Origin: an uncultured Marinifilum sp.
Lineage (GTDB): Bacteria > Bacteroidota > Bacteroidia > Bacteroidales > Marinifilaceae
Assembly (NCBI RefSeq): GCF_963677195.1
Contig: NZ_OY781918.1
Location: 3,894,923-3,958,922, forward strand
Direction: 5' to 3'
DNA: 64,000 nucleotides
Positions 1 through 9,803 of this stretch are shown here, in pieces (within the stretch, counting starts at the first letter, position 1; every line of letters begins with the position of its first letter). The notes below the pieces were generated by a model. That model was not told where the DNA came from. It made no database searches and saw nothing but the letters and a program-made list of their open reading frames with translations. The translations under genes were made by a program, and so were the position numbers.

Positions 1-1791
1 ATTCCAATTATTCCAACAGTAAGTTCTAAAGGAAAAGGAATTAAAGAACTTTTCAATAAAATTATTGAAGTTTACGAAGACAAGGATCCTATCGTTCGTC
101 ACATTCATATTAATTACGGAGTTCAGGTAGAGAAAGCAATTTCTAAAATTCAGGATAAAATAAAAGAAGACCGAAGAATGTGCACAAAGGCTTCTCCACG
201 GTTTATTGCTATAAAATTATTGGAGGGAGATGAAAGCGCTCGATATATAATTAAGAAAAGTGAAAAACACTTCGAAATAAAAGATGAAGTTAAGCATCAA
301 ATTTCTAAAGTTGAAAACGAATTTGGTGAAGTTTGCGAAACAGTAATAACTGATGCCAAATATGGCTTTATAGATGGAGCACTTAAGGAAACATACAAGG
401 AAAGTCCGGTAAAACGAAGAAGAAAAACAACTATCATAGATACTTTTCTTACCCACAAACTTTTTGGGTTTCCTATTTTCTTCTTGTTCATGTTTCTAAC
501 ATTTTATGCCACATTTAATCTTGGCGAATATCCTATGAACTGGATTGATTTAGGAGTTAATGCTTTGGGCAACTTAATAGAAAATTGGATGGCTCCTGGC
601 CCATTAAAAGATTTACTGGTAGATGGAATTATAGGTGGCGTTGGTGGTGTTATTGTATTTCTTCCAAATATATTAATACTATTCTTCTTTATATCCTTTA
701 TGGAAGATACTGGATACATGGCAAGGGCTGCCTTTATAATGGATAAGTTAATGCACAAAATTGGCTTGCACGGCAAATCGTTTATCCCACTTATTATGGG
801 CTTTGGATGTAATGTTCCTGCTCTAATGGCTACTCGCACTTTAGAAAACAGAAACGACCGTATTTTAACAATGCTAATTACTCCGTTTATGTCGTGTAGT
901 GCACGCTTACCGGTTTATATCCTAATTATAGGAACCTTTTTCCCTGGCAATGCAAGTCTTGTTCTTTTTGGAGTTTACATGTTTGGAATTTTATTAGCAA
1001 TTATTTTTGCCAAGATATTTAAAGCAAGTTTCTTTAAATCAAAAGAAGCTCCTTTTGTTATGGAATTACCACCTTATAGACTTCCTACCTTAAAAACCAC
1101 AATTAGACACATGTGGAACAAAGGATTTCAATATTTAACAAAAATGGGAGGTGTAATACTTATTGCATCAATAATTATATGGGCATTAGGATACTTTCCG
1201 AGAGATATTCAATACTCTCAAGACTATGACAAAAAGATTAATGAGATTTCAGAAGAATATAAATTAGCAACAGATAATTTAAATGATTACAACAGCATAA
1301 ACTCTTTAAATGAAATTAAAAATGCAAAAATTGCAAATTTGAATCATTTAATGATGGAAGAACAACAGGAAAATTCATACATTGGACAAATTGGACACTT
1401 TTTTGCTCCTGCCCTACATCCTTTAGGCTTCGATTGGAAAATGACTGTTAGTATTTTGACTGGAATTGCAGCAAAAGAAGTCGTTGTTAGCACAATGGGT
1501 GTTTTGTATCAGGAAGGAGAAGACGCAGACGAAACTAGCGAAGGATTAAGAATTAAATTAAAAGAGCAGAAATTTACTGGCAAGCACAGAACAGGCGAAA
1601 AAGTATTTACCTCTTTATCGGCCTTATCTTTTCTAATATTTATATTAATTTATTTTCCTTGCGTTGCTGTAGTTAGCACAATTACAAAAGAAGCAAACTG
1701 GAAATGGGCAAGCTTTGTAGTATTTTACACAACAGGATTAGCCTGGCTAGTTTCATTTCTTATTTTTCAAATAGGCAGTTTAATAATTTAA
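1..1791 (+). CDS. feoB: Ferrous iron transport protein B (5'-truncated by window edge)
   Basis: Inner-membrane Fe2+ transporter. The frame is open from base 1, so the gene begins upstream of the window; the ATG at 178 is internal. The first residues (IPIIPTVSSKGKG, then IKEL) fit the end of the N-terminal G domain including the G5 loop. Then comes a cytosolic helical region and a membrane part of many hydrophobic segments with the two Gate (nucleoside-recognition) repeats; the GCNVPA motif at about 809-826 and the second-gate motif AAKEVVVSTMG are clear. It lies 4 nt before a Cys-rich small gene and is probably co-transcribed with it. The N-terminal GTPase motifs cannot be seen here. Identification is secure. 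Confidence 0.96.
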   Translation: MPIIPTVSSKGKGIKELFNKIIEVYEDKDPIVRHIHINYGVQVEKAISKIQDKIKEDRRMCTKASPRFIAIKLLEGDESARYIIKKSEKHFEIKDEVKHQISKVENEFGEVCETVITDAKYGFIDGALKETYKESPVKRRRKTTIIDTFLTHKLFGFPIFFLFMFLTFYATFNLGEYPMNWIDLGVNALGNLIENWMAPGPLKDLLVDGIIGGVGGVIVFLPNILILFFFISFMEDTGYMARAAFIMDKLMHKIGLHGKSFIPLIMGFGCNVPALMATRTLENRNDRILTMLITPFMSCSARLPVYILIIGTFFPGNASLVLFGVYMFGILLAIIFAKIFKASFFKSKEAPFVMELPPYRLPTLKTTIRHMWNKGFQYLTKMGGVILIASIIIWALGYFPRDIQYSQDYDKKINEISEEYKLATDNLNDYNSINSLNEIKNAKIANLNHLMMEEQQENSYIGQIGHFFAPALHPLGFDWKMTVSILTGIAAKEVVVSTMGVLYQEGEDADETSEGLRIKLKEQKFTGKHRTGEKVFTSLSALSFLIFILIYFPCVAVVSTITKEANWKWASFVVFYTTGLAWLVSFLIFQIGSLII

Positions 1792-1795
1792 ATTT

Positions 1796-2002
1796 ATGGG
1801 CATTCAATTAATTACAACATACTTAATAGTATTCTCAGCATTTGCTTATGTAATTTATAATTTCATTAAATTATTTCAGAATAAAAAAACCTCGAAATGT
1901 GGTGGATGTACTGGAGGATGCAGTTTAAAATATGAACTTAATAAAAGAGGAATAAAAACCCTTCCTCACAATAAAAATAGCTTTACATATATTAAAAAAT
2001 AG
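1796..2002 (+). CDS. FeoB-associated Cys-rich membrane protein
   Basis: A 68-residue protein starting 4 nt after the feoB stop. One N-terminal membrane helix (about residues 4-26) is followed by a short cytosolic tail with the motif CGGCTGGCSLK, as in the family of small Cys-rich proteins encoded after feoB. Its probable role is as an accessory to ferrous iron uptake, perhaps iron handling at the cytosolic face (inference). A bidirectional terminator follows. Confidence 0.85.
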   Translation: MGIQLITTYLIVFSAFAYVIYNFIKLFQNKKTSKCGGCTGGCSLKYELNKRGIKTLPHNKNSFTYIKK

Positions 2003-2063
2003 GCTAAACTACAAGCGCTATAAACATTGAACAACAAGAATATTTAAAATACATAATACAAAA

Positions 2064-2090
2064 AAAAGGATAGCTCAAAACTATCCTTTT
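2064..2090. terminator. Bidirectional intrinsic terminator between feo genes and OTC
   Basis: A perfect 10-bp stem AAAAGGATAG/CTATCCTTTT with a 7-nt loop, with A-rich and T-rich flanks, sits between two convergent genes. Confidence 0.85.
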
Positions 2091-2115
2091 CTTATATCTG
2101 TAAATTAAATTCAGA

Positions 2116-3117
2116 TTAGGCTCCTAATGTTGCAACCATAACTGCTTTAATTGTGTGTAAACGATTTTCTGCTTCATCAAATACAATAGATGCAGGAGAT
2201 TCAAATACATCCTCGGTAACCTCAACGCCGTTTATACCGAATTTCTGATAAACATCTTCACCAACTTTAGTTTCTCTGTTGTGATAAGCAGGAAGACAGT
2301 GCATAAACTTACAAGCTGCATTATCGGTCATTGCCATAGTTTCTTTATTCACCTGATAAGGTTTCAAAATATCTATTCTTTCCTTCCATACTTCATCAGG
2401 CTCACCCATCGATACCCAAACATCGGTATAAAGAAAATCGCAACCTTTAACACCAGCCTCGGTATTATCAGTAACTGTTACTTTAGCACCAGTTTCTTTA
2501 GCAATCTCTTCACATTGAGCAACTAGCTCTGCTTCTGGCTGAAGATTTTTAGGACCTACAATTCTAACATCCATTCCCATTTTAGCAGCACCAACCATTA
2601 AGGAGTTAGCCATGTTATTCCTAGCATCACCTAAGTAAGCAAAAGAAACCTGATTTAAAGGCTTGTCTGTATGCTCCATCATGGTTAAAAAGTCGGCCAA
2701 AATTTGAGTCGGATGATACTCATCAGTTAATCCGTTCCAAACTGGTACACCTGCATGCTTAGCTAATTCTTCAACAACAGTTTGTCCAAAACCACGATAT
2801 TCAATACCATCGTACATACGACCCAATACTCGAGCAGTATCAGCCATAGACTCTTTAACTCCAATTTGAGATCCTGAAGGACCTAAATAAGTTACATGAG
2901 CTCCCTGATCATAAGCAGCAGTTTCGAAAGCACAACGAGTACGAGTAGAAGATTTTTCAAAAATTAATGCAATATTCTTCCCTTTCATTGTCTGAACCTC
3001 AGTTCCTGCATATTTCGCTCTTTTTAAATCTCTTGCAAGATCTAACATATACTGAATTTCTTTTGGAGTAAAATCCAATAACTTTAAAAAGTTTCTGTTT
3101 TTAAGATTGAAAGCCAT
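2116..3117 (-). CDS. arcB: Ornithine carbamoyltransferase (catabolic ArcB-like)
   Basis: Interconverts ornithine plus carbamoyl phosphate and citrulline plus phosphate. It has 333 residues, the normal length. The carbamoyl-phosphate motif SSTRTR (about residues 55-60) and the ornithine-side motif HCLPAYH (about 273-279) are intact. It lies 88 nt downstream of the carbamate kinase gene on the same strand, which suggests a catabolic role (citrulline to ornithine plus carbamoyl phosphate, then ATP). No arginine deiminase gene is present in the window. An anabolic role (argF) is not excluded. A TACTTTTG box lies upstream, so it may also have its own promoter. Confidence 0.9.
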   Translation of the reverse strand: MAFNLKNRNFLKLLDFTPKEIQYMLDLARDLKRAKYAGTEVQTMKGKNIALIFEKSSTRTRCAFETAAYDQGAHVTYLGPSGSQIGVKESMADTARVLGRMYDGIEYRGFGQTVVEELAKHAGVPVWNGLTDEYHPTQILADFLTMMEHTDKPLNQVSFAYLGDARNNMANSLMVGAAKMGMDVRIVGPKNLQPEAELVAQCEEIAKETGAKVTVTDNTEAGVKGCDFLYTDVWVSMGEPDEVWKERIDILKPYQVNKETMAMTDNAACKFMHCLPAYHNRETKVGEDVYQKFGINGVEVTEDVFESPASIVFDEAENRLHTIKAVMVATLGA

Positions 3118-3146
3118 TATTTATTCATTTTTATTGATTACAAACA

Positions 3147-3154
3147 CAAAAGTA
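3147..3154 (-). promoter_or_regulatory. Candidate -7 box upstream of OTC
   Basis: On the minus strand the sequence is TACTTTTG, a perfect match to the Bacteroidota TAnnTTTG element, about 30 nt before the start codon. No convincing -33 TTTG is visible. Confidence 0.4.
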
Positions 3155-3205
3155 ATTGTTATCTGTTATTTATAATAATATTCTATATAGAATTAATAAA
3201 CTTTA

Positions 3206-4162
3206 TTAATCCTCGTATTCCATTGTAATTTTTGTTCCGAAAGATTTATCTTCCAGTTTTGTAGCTTCTGTTATAACAGATTTACCACCTCCATTTTCGA
3301 TAAAACTTAAACAAGCACGAATTTTAGGTGCCATACTACCCTCTGCAAAAGTTCCATCTGCCATTAATTGTAATGTATCCGCACGATTTAGAAATTCTAA
3401 TTTCTTTTCATTTGGACCTTTAAAATCTTGATATACAAAAGGAACATCTGTTAAAATATAAAATTCATCAGCCTTAACTCTTGCACCAATTAAAGCAGAA
3501 GCCAAATCTTTATCTATTACAGCTTCAACAGGACATATTTCTCCATTTTTATTAACAGAAACAGGAACACCACCACCACCAACAGTAATAACAATATTCC
3601 CCTGACGAGCAAGATTCTCAATTACTTTTTCGTTCATAACCTGAATTGGTTTAGGCGAAGGTACTACTCTTCTCCAACCTCCGTCAGCTTTTACTTCTTC
3701 TTTAAAAATCCAACCTTTTTCAGCTTTTAATTCATCAGCTTGCTCTTTTGTATAGATTTTACCAACACGTTTAACCGGATCAGCAAAAGCAGGATCATTT
3801 TCATCAACAACTACCTGTGTAACTAAAGTAACAACATCTTTCTCAATACCATTAGCTTTTAACACATTACGCAGGTTACGCTCAATCATATATCCAATTC
3901 CACCTTGAGAATCAGCTACATCAATATCCAAAGGCATTTGAGGAATATTATACAACTGCTCTCCGGCATCGTTTCTCATTAGGATATTACCAACCTGAGG
4001 ACCATTACCATGAGCAATAATAATATCATACCCTTCGTTAATTAAGAAAATAAGATTTTTTAAGGTATCTGTAGTGTTTCTATCTTGCTCTTCTACAGTG
4101 CCTTTCTGATTGCCGCGAAGTAAAGCATTACCTCCCAAGGCCACAACTGCTAACTTATTCAT
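3206..4162 (-). CDS. arcC: Carbamate kinase
   Basis: Transfers phosphate between carbamoyl phosphate and ADP to make ATP, as the last step of citrulline/carbamoyl catabolism. The N-terminus has the nucleotide-binding motif ALGGNALLRG. Internal motifs such as IAHGNGPQVG and VTVGGGGVPV are characteristic of the family. An in-frame ATG 24 nt upstream (4186) exists, but I chose 4162: homologues begin at this M(N/K)KLAVVALGG point, and the candidate promoter would place the transcript start near 4190, too close to the upstream ATG. The gene precedes the OTC gene on the same strand. Confidence 0.92.
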   Translation of the reverse strand: MNKLAVVALGGNALLRGNQKGTVEEQDRNTTDTLKNLIFLINEGYDIIIAHGNGPQVGNILMRNDAGEQLYNIPQMPLDIDVADSQGGIGYMIERNLRNVLKANGIEKDVVTLVTQVVVDENDPAFADPVKRVGKIYTKEQADELKAEKGWIFKEEVKADGGWRRVVPSPKPIQVMNEKVIENLARQGNIVITVGGGGVPVSVNKNGEICPVEAVIDKDLASALIGARVKADEFYILTDVPFVYQDFKGPNEKKLEFLNRADTLQLMADGTFAEGSMAPKIRACLSFIENGGGKSVITEATKLEDKSFGTKITMEYED

Positions 4163-4196
4163 TATTTTTTGCTTTATGTTTGTCATGTTAATTCTG

Positions 4197-4226
4197 CAAA
4201 ACTAAAAAAAATATTTTCAAAACAAA
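4197..4226 (-). promoter_or_regulatory. Candidate arcC promoter
   Basis: On the minus strand TTTG (4226-4223), an 18-nt spacer and TAGTTTTG (4204-4197) match the Bacteroidota -33/-7 consensus. Transcription would start close to 4190. Confidence 0.6.
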
Positions 4227-4596
4227 GTCTTTTCATATTTTTTAAATTATTTTTCATGCCTTGTTTTTCAGCACATTACAGTCTTTTAATTTTTACTGTT
4301 TACTATCAAAAAACATAAATCAATGAAATTCAAACGGTACAGGAGGATATTATTCACTCGTTTGCAAAACTCAATTAAACAATACAATTATGTTTATTTA
4401 AAATAAAATATTAAAATTCCATTTTTATTGTTCTTTTTTAAGCAAAAATTTTATTGTTTCGTAAAATATTCCAATTCCCCTTAAAAGATCATGAAAATAT
4501 AACTTGTATTGACATCTATTTTTCTATTTTTAAGGAGAATATATTTCTTAAATATTAGCTAGACTGTAGCTTTAACAATTATTAATTTATTTTTAT
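4227..4596. other. Divergent intergenic region arcC / lipoprotein gene
   Basis: About 370 nt of AT-rich DNA without a credible gene. It holds an inverted pair of hexamers, CAAACG (4331-4336) and CGTTTG (4359-4364), separated by 22 nt. Similar CAAACG elements occur upstream of pckA and near 17.97-18.03 kb. Nothing else stands out. Confidence 0.4.
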
Positions 4597-5274
4597 ATGA
4601 AGCCTGGCTTTTTTATTCTTCTTTTTACCTTATTCTTATATGGCTGTAACAACAATTCAGTCAATAATAAAGCAGACGAAGGAGTAATAACCTACAATGT
4701 TAGTTATTTCGATTCTGAAAAAGATAATCCCATCATAACTTTACTGCCTAATAAAGTAGAGCTAAGATTTAAAAACAATAACATTAGTCTTGTATCGGAA
4801 GGATATCTAGGATTATTTAGCACAAAATTCATATCTGTTTACGAAGAAAAAAATAGCAACATACTATTAAAAGTATTAAACAATAAATTTAACTACCAGT
4901 TTCCGAAAGACGAAATTGCCTTTATTTACAATCAACTACCGCCCAACAAAATAGAAGTACTCGATTCTGTAAAAACAATAGCAGGATACAAATGTAAAAT
5001 GGCAAAATTATCTTTTAAGGATAAAAACCATGCTCCAATTAAGGTATGCTACACAAATGAAATAGGCCTTGCTCAACCAAACAGAAATACACCTTTATAC
5101 AAAATTAATGGCGTATTACTTGAATTTGAATCTACAATGAATCAAGTAAATGCAAAATTTACTGCCACAAAGGTAAATTTAAAGCATATTGAGAATAAAG
5201 AATTCATTATTCCTAAAGATTATAAAAAGTCTGATTTAGCTACATTGCAAAAATATATAGTGGATTTCAATTGA
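4597..5274 (+). CDS. Putative lipoprotein, unknown function
   Basis: A 225-residue protein with a lipoprotein signal peptide: a hydrophobic stretch (about residues 4-14) and the lipobox LYGC with the acylated Cys at about residue 17. The mature part is predicted to be mostly beta-strand, with no cofactor or catalytic motif that I recognise. It begins after a 400-nt spacer and is followed by 127 nt before ftsK, so it is likely monocistronic. I do not recognise the family; it resembles in style the secreted beta-rich proteins (DUF4412-like) of the phylum, but this is weak. Confidence 0.65.
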   Translation: MKPGFFILLFTLFLYGCNNNSVNNKADEGVITYNVSYFDSEKDNPIITLLPNKVELRFKNNNISLVSEGYLGLFSTKFISVYEEKNSNILLKVLNNKFNYQFPKDEIAFIYNQLPPNKIEVLDSVKTIAGYKCKMAKLSFKDKNHAPIKVCYTNEIGLAQPNRNTPLYKINGVLLEFESTMNQVNAKFTATKVNLKHIENKEFIIPKDYKKSDLATLQKYIVDFN

Positions 5275-5401
5275 TTAAGATTTCTAAAATAAATTTCTAC
5301 TTCAACACAATAAAATTTCTGTGGATTTAAAAGCCATTTTTATTACTTTTACATAAATTTCACAGCAGGGTGACTTACATAACACACTGAAAATAATTCG
5401 A

Positions 5402-7789
5402 ATGGCTAAAAAGAAAACAACTAATACAAAAAAAAGTAAAAAAACCTTCAGTAAACCCGATTTTTTAAAAGACGAAAAAATCATATTTCTAATAAGAATA
5501 TTTTTTCCGCTACTAACTGTATACTTAAGTCTGGCTTTTGTATCTTTTTTCTTTACCGGTGGTGCAGATCAAAGTAAATTAGACATTAAATGGTTGGAAC
5601 TAATTACAAATTCGGATATTAGAGTTGAAAACTGGACTGGAAAAACTGGCGCTTACATTTCCAATCTTTTTATAAATAAAGGTTTTGGTATTGCTTCATT
5701 CTCTTTTCTTTACCTAATGCTTATTCTTTCGCTTCGAACCTGTAATATCAAAATTCACTCCCTAAGAAAAACAACGCTATTTACATTATTATTCAGCATT
5801 TGGTTGTCAATAGGAATGGCATTTTTATTTGTAGATTCTACAAGTGACTCATACCTTTTTCTAGGAGGTTCGCATGGTTATTACATTAGTAAATGGCTCA
5901 TATCAACAATAGGAAATGTTGGTACTCTATTTGCTTTAGTGCTTAGCATACTTTGTCTTCTTACCTTTGGATTTCAAAATACAGTGAGTTTCTTTAAGAA
6001 ATTGGTTCCTGAGAGAAAGCAAAAAATTCACGAAACCGAAAATGAGATAGAAGAACAACAAAACTTTACTAACGAAAAGGTTCCTGAAACTCAAGAAAAG
6101 AAAGAAACAACACTTAACGATACCCCCGAATTCGAAAATGAAATAATTCTTACAACAGAACCTGAAGAAATACCCGAATTAAAAAATAAAAAATCTGCTA
6201 AAGCTGAGCAACAGGAAGATGTGGAACTTAAAATTGAAACTGTTCGCAAACAAGAAGAAACAGTCTCCATTAATCAAGCACCATTAGACGATTTCGATCC
6301 TACTCTAGATTTATCCAGATATAATTTTCCTACCATAGAATTATTAGAAGAACATCATTCAAATAATTCTGCGGTTAGTAAAGAAGAACTACAAAGCAAT
6401 AAAAATAAAATTGTAGAAACTCTGCGCCATTATAAGATCGAAATTGTGCAAATTAAAGCCACAATTGGACCAACAGTAACTCTCTACGAGATTGTTCCTG
6501 CACCAGGAGTTAGAATATCAAAAATTAAAAACCTTGAAGATGATATAGCCTTAAGCTTATCGGCTTTGGGCATTCGTATTATTGCACCAATTCCCGGAAA
6601 AGGAACAATTGGTATTGAGGTTCCTAACCGAACTCCAGAAATTGTTTCGATGAAAAGCATAATCGCATCGAAAAAATTTCAAGAATCGAAATTTGCTCTT
6701 CCTGTTGCAATGGGGCGAACCATTTCTAATGAAACATACACTTTAGATTTGGCAAAAATGCCACACCTTCTTGTGGCTGGTGCTACCGGACAAGGTAAAT
6801 CGGTTGGATTAAATGCCATTATCACTTCCCTACTCTACAAAAAACATCCATCACAACTTAAGTTTGTATTAATCGATCCAAAAAAAGTAGAATTAAGCAT
6901 TTATTCAACAATAGAAAAACACTTTTTAGCTAAGCTGCCAAACGAAGAAGAACCTATTATTACAGATATTCACAAGGTAATTGCTACTCTTAATTCCCTT
7001 TGCGTAGAAATGGATAACAGATATGATCTTCTGAAAAAGGCGCATGCTAGAAATATTAAAGAATACAACGAAAAATTTATAAAACGAAAATTAAATCCGG
7101 AAAACGGGCATAGATTTTTACCATATATTGTAGTTATTATAGATGAGTTTGCCGATTTAATTATGACTGCTGGTAAAGAAGTTGAAGCTCCTATTGCCAG
7201 AATTGCCCAATTAGCACGAGCAATTGGTATTCACATGATTATAGCAACACAACGACCATCTACAAACATTATTACAGGTGTTATTAAAGCCAATTTTCCT
7301 GCTCGTATTGCTTTTAAAGTTGCATCAATGATCGACTCACGAACAATTTTAGATAGTCCGGGAGCTAACCAGCTAATTGGTCGTGGAGATATGCTAATCT
7401 CTACCAATAGCGATGTGGTTCGTGTACAATGTGCTTTTGTTGATACTCCCGAAGTAGAAGCAATTACAGAATATATTGAACAGCAACAATCCTATCCGTC
7501 GGCCTTACTATTACCCGAATATGTGGGAGAATCATCCGAAACATCGGCCGAGGTAGATCTGCAAAAAAGAGATGTACTATTCGAAGATGCTGCCAGATTA
7601 GTTGTAGGCTCACAACAAGGATCAACATCAGGAATTCAGCGTAGATTTTCAATTGGCTACAACCGGGCAGGACGAATTGTTGATCAATTAGAAGCTGCAG
7701 GAATTGTAGGTCCTTTTGAAGGAAGTAAAGCTCGACAAGTATTAGTATCGGACGAATATTCACTTGAAAAACTACTTAGCGATATCTAA
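5402..7789 (+). CDS. ftsK: DNA translocase FtsK/SpoIIIE family
   Basis: Septum-located ATP-driven DNA pump that clears chromosome ends during division and activates XerCD at dif. It has 795 residues. A basic N-terminus is followed by about four membrane helices (roughly residues 25-200), a charged Glu/Lys-rich linker (about 205-300), the motor domain with Walker A GATGQGKS (460-467) and Walker B VVIIDEFADL, and a C-terminal winged-helix gamma domain (about 715-780) that reads KOPS-type sites. All expected parts are present. The xerD gene lies 5.5 kb downstream. Confidence 0.97.
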   Translation: MAKKKTTNTKKSKKTFSKPDFLKDEKIIFLIRIFFPLLTVYLSLAFVSFFFTGGADQSKLDIKWLELITNSDIRVENWTGKTGAYISNLFINKGFGIASFSFLYLMLILSLRTCNIKIHSLRKTTLFTLLFSIWLSIGMAFLFVDSTSDSYLFLGGSHGYYISKWLISTIGNVGTLFALVLSILCLLTFGFQNTVSFFKKLVPERKQKIHETENEIEEQQNFTNEKVPETQEKKETTLNDTPEFENEIILTTEPEEIPELKNKKSAKAEQQEDVELKIETVRKQEETVSINQAPLDDFDPTLDLSRYNFPTIELLEEHHSNNSAVSKEELQSNKNKIVETLRHYKIEIVQIKATIGPTVTLYEIVPAPGVRISKIKNLEDDIALSLSALGIRIIAPIPGKGTIGIEVPNRTPEIVSMKSIIASKKFQESKFALPVAMGRTISNETYTLDLAKMPHLLVAGATGQGKSVGLNAIITSLLYKKHPSQLKFVLIDPKKVELSIYSTIEKHFLAKLPNEEEPIITDIHKVIATLNSLCVEMDNRYDLLKKAHARNIKEYNEKFIKRKLNPENGHRFLPYIVVIIDEFADLIMTAGKEVEAPIARIAQLARAIGIHMIIATQRPSTNIITGVIKANFPARIAFKVASMIDSRTILDSPGANQLIGRGDMLISTNSDVVRVQCAFVDTPEVEAITEYIEQQQSYPSALLLPEYVGESSETSAEVDLQKRDVLFEDAARLVVGSQQGSTSGIQRRFSIGYNRAGRIVDQLEAAGIVGPFEGSKARQVLVSDEYSLEKLLSDI

Positions 7790-7845
7790 ACACAATGGCA
7801 CAATAATTGATAACCATATTTGCATAAATTATAAAATTTCTAAAA

Positions 7846-8487
7846 ATGAAGAACATCTTTTGCTTGATATTAATCGGAATAATAAGTTTGAGTCTGTCTG
7901 CTCAAGATAATAAGGCAAAATCGATCTTAGATAAAGTATCGGCTAAAAATAAAGAATACAAAAGTATAAAGGCTGAATTTACTTTTTCGATGGACAATGA
8001 AGAAGAAGATATTCATGAAATTTCGGAAGGAAATATCATATTAAAAGGCAATAAATACCGTTTAAAATTAATGGGTGTTGATACCTATTTCGATGGTACA
8101 ACAATGTATTCGCATATTATAGATGCCGAAGAAGTAAACATTACAGAACCAGAAGAAGATGAAGACGAAGCATTAAATCCGGCAAAAATATTTTCAATTT
8201 ACGAAACAGGCTTTACCTATAAATATGTAAACGAAGAAAAAACAAATACCGAAACTATTCATGTTATCGATTTATTTCCTATCGACACCGATAGAGGTTT
8301 TTCATACATTAGATTAAAAATTAACAGTAAAACCAATCAGATTAGCTCACTTAAATCAGTAGGCGTTGACGGAAATGATGTTAGTATTGTTCTGAAAAAT
8401 TTAACTCCTAACATTCAATTTTCCGATTCTGATTTCGTTTTTAATACCGAAGAGAATCCAGATATTGAAATTAATGATATGAGATAA
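7846..8487 (+). CDS. lolA: Outer-membrane lipoprotein carrier LolA-like protein
   Basis: A periplasmic chaperone that ferries lipoproteins from the inner to the outer membrane. The 213-residue precursor has a signal peptide ending near LSAQ (about residue 19). The following sequence, ILDKVSAKNKEYKSIKAEF and later YFDGTTMYSH, is typical of the LolA beta-barrel fold. It starts 56 nt after ftsK, a neighbourhood common for lolA. It is followed by a terminator and then by a DUF4105/Lnb-like gene, so lipoprotein transport and acylation genes are adjacent. Confidence 0.85.
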   Translation: MKNIFCLILIGIISLSLSAQDNKAKSILDKVSAKNKEYKSIKAEFTFSMDNEEEDIHEISEGNIILKGNKYRLKLMGVDTYFDGTTMYSHIIDAEEVNITEPEEDEDEALNPAKIFSIYETGFTYKYVNEEKTNTETIHVIDLFPIDTDRGFSYIRLKINSKTNQISSLKSVGVDGNDVSIVLKNLTPNIQFSDSDFVFNTEENPDIEINDMR

Positions 8488-8508
8488 TCTTTATTAAAAG
8501 AAATTTCA

Positions 8509-8540
8509 ATCCTCTGCTCCTTTTTGCAGGGGATTTTTTT
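8509..8540 (+). terminator. Intrinsic terminator after lolA
   Basis: A 9-bp stem ATCCTCTGC/GCAGGGGAT (one G-T pair), an 8-nt loop and a run of seven T. Confidence 0.85.
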
Positions 8541-8606
8541 ATAACCAATAAATAATCCCAAATAGTCGTATTTTCCTTATCTTCGATCAGATAAAAATCC
8601 AATTTT

Positions 8607-9803
8607 ATGAAAAGAAATAAATCCTTTCGATACTACATTATATTACTGATTATTACACTTACTTCTTTTTCTAATTCTTTTGCACGGGAATTATCAGATC
8701 AGTCGGAAGTTAGCCTGTTAACCTGCTCGCCAGGTGAAGAACTGTATTCCTTATTTGGGCATTCGGGCTTGCGTTTTAAAGATCCGAAAAACAATATGGA
8801 TATTGTTTTTAATTATGGAACTTTCGACTTTAACACTCCAAACTTTTACGTAAAATTTGCTCGTGGAAAATTAAAATACAAACTCGCTGCAGCTGATTTT
8901 GAAAGATATAAAAAAGCATATATTTATGAAAAAAGAGGAATAATTGAACAAAAACTAAATCTCGATTTAGCTAGTAAAAGAAAACTATTCGCAGCTATTC
9001 TCGAAAATTACAAACCCGAAAACCGCTTTTATCATTACGATTTTTTATTTGACAACTGCTCCACTCGAATCCGCGATATAATAGAAAAAAACACTAGTGG
9101 AAAAATAACATACCCAGCAAACAAAAACACCCCTAAAACTTTCTGGAATTTATTGGATCATTTCATGCAGAAAAGCCGATGGATATATTTAGGAATTCAT
9201 TTAATTTTGGGTACTCCATGCGATGTTGAAGCAACTCCTTATGAATATATGTTCCTGCCAGACAATATGATGTATGCCTTTGCCGAAGCACAAATTATAA
9301 ATAAAGACTCTGCTGTTCCCTTAGTTTCTTCCACAAACACAATACTAAAAGAAACTTTAATTTTAGAAACTACTGTTTGGTATCAAAGACCCATTTTTAT
9401 ATTTGGTGTAATTGCCATTCTTGGACTTATTGCAAGCTTATTCTATTATCGAAAAAAAAAGAACCTATTTGTAATTGATTATCTATTATATGGAGCAAGT
9501 GGATTACTTGGGTGGATCATTATTTTTCTTTGGTTCTTCACCGATCATCAGGCTACCGGACCCAATTTAAATATCTTATGGGCAATACCTATACACTTTC
9601 CTTTAACATTAATTTTTCTTGCCCGAAAAAGCATCTACTCTTATTATTACTTTTTAATAATGTCAATTTTACTTTTAATTGTTATAGGATGCTGGTATTT
9701 TATTCCTCAATCATTACCAAATGCAATTCTTCCATTTGTAGTTCTACTGTTAATAAGATCCTTATACATAAGTAAAAAACTGAAAATTAAGTTAGCCAAA
9801 TGA
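8607..9803 (+). CDS. lnb: DUF4105 protein, Lnb-type lipoprotein N-acyltransferase candidate
   Basis: A 398-residue membrane protein. An N-terminal signal/anchor is followed by a periplasmic DUF4105 domain with a conserved His in LFGHSG (His52) and a Cys in FDNCSTR (Cys151), the expected Cys/His catalytic pair. The C-terminal third has about five membrane helices (from about residue 258). From my recollection, DUF4105 proteins of Bacteroides were identified as the lipoprotein N-acyltransferase Lnb, which adds the third acyl chain; assignment here is by family resemblance. It follows lolA and overlaps an acyl-ACP thioesterase gene by 4 nt, consistent with an acyl-lipid role. Confidence 0.75.
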   Translation: MKRNKSFRYYIILLIITLTSFSNSFARELSDQSEVSLLTCSPGEELYSLFGHSGLRFKDPKNNMDIVFNYGTFDFNTPNFYVKFARGKLKYKLAAADFERYKKAYIYEKRGIIEQKLNLDLASKRKLFAAILENYKPENRFYHYDFLFDNCSTRIRDIIEKNTSGKITYPANKNTPKTFWNLLDHFMQKSRWIYLGIHLILGTPCDVEATPYEYMFLPDNMMYAFAEAQIINKDSAVPLVSSTNTILKETLILETTVWYQRPIFIFGVIAILGLIASLFYYRKKKNLFVIDYLLYGASGLLGWIIIFLWFFTDHQATGPNLNILWAIPIHFPLTLIFLARKSIYSYYYFLIMSILLLIVIGCWYFIPQSLPNAILPFVVLLLIRSLYISKKLKIKLAK

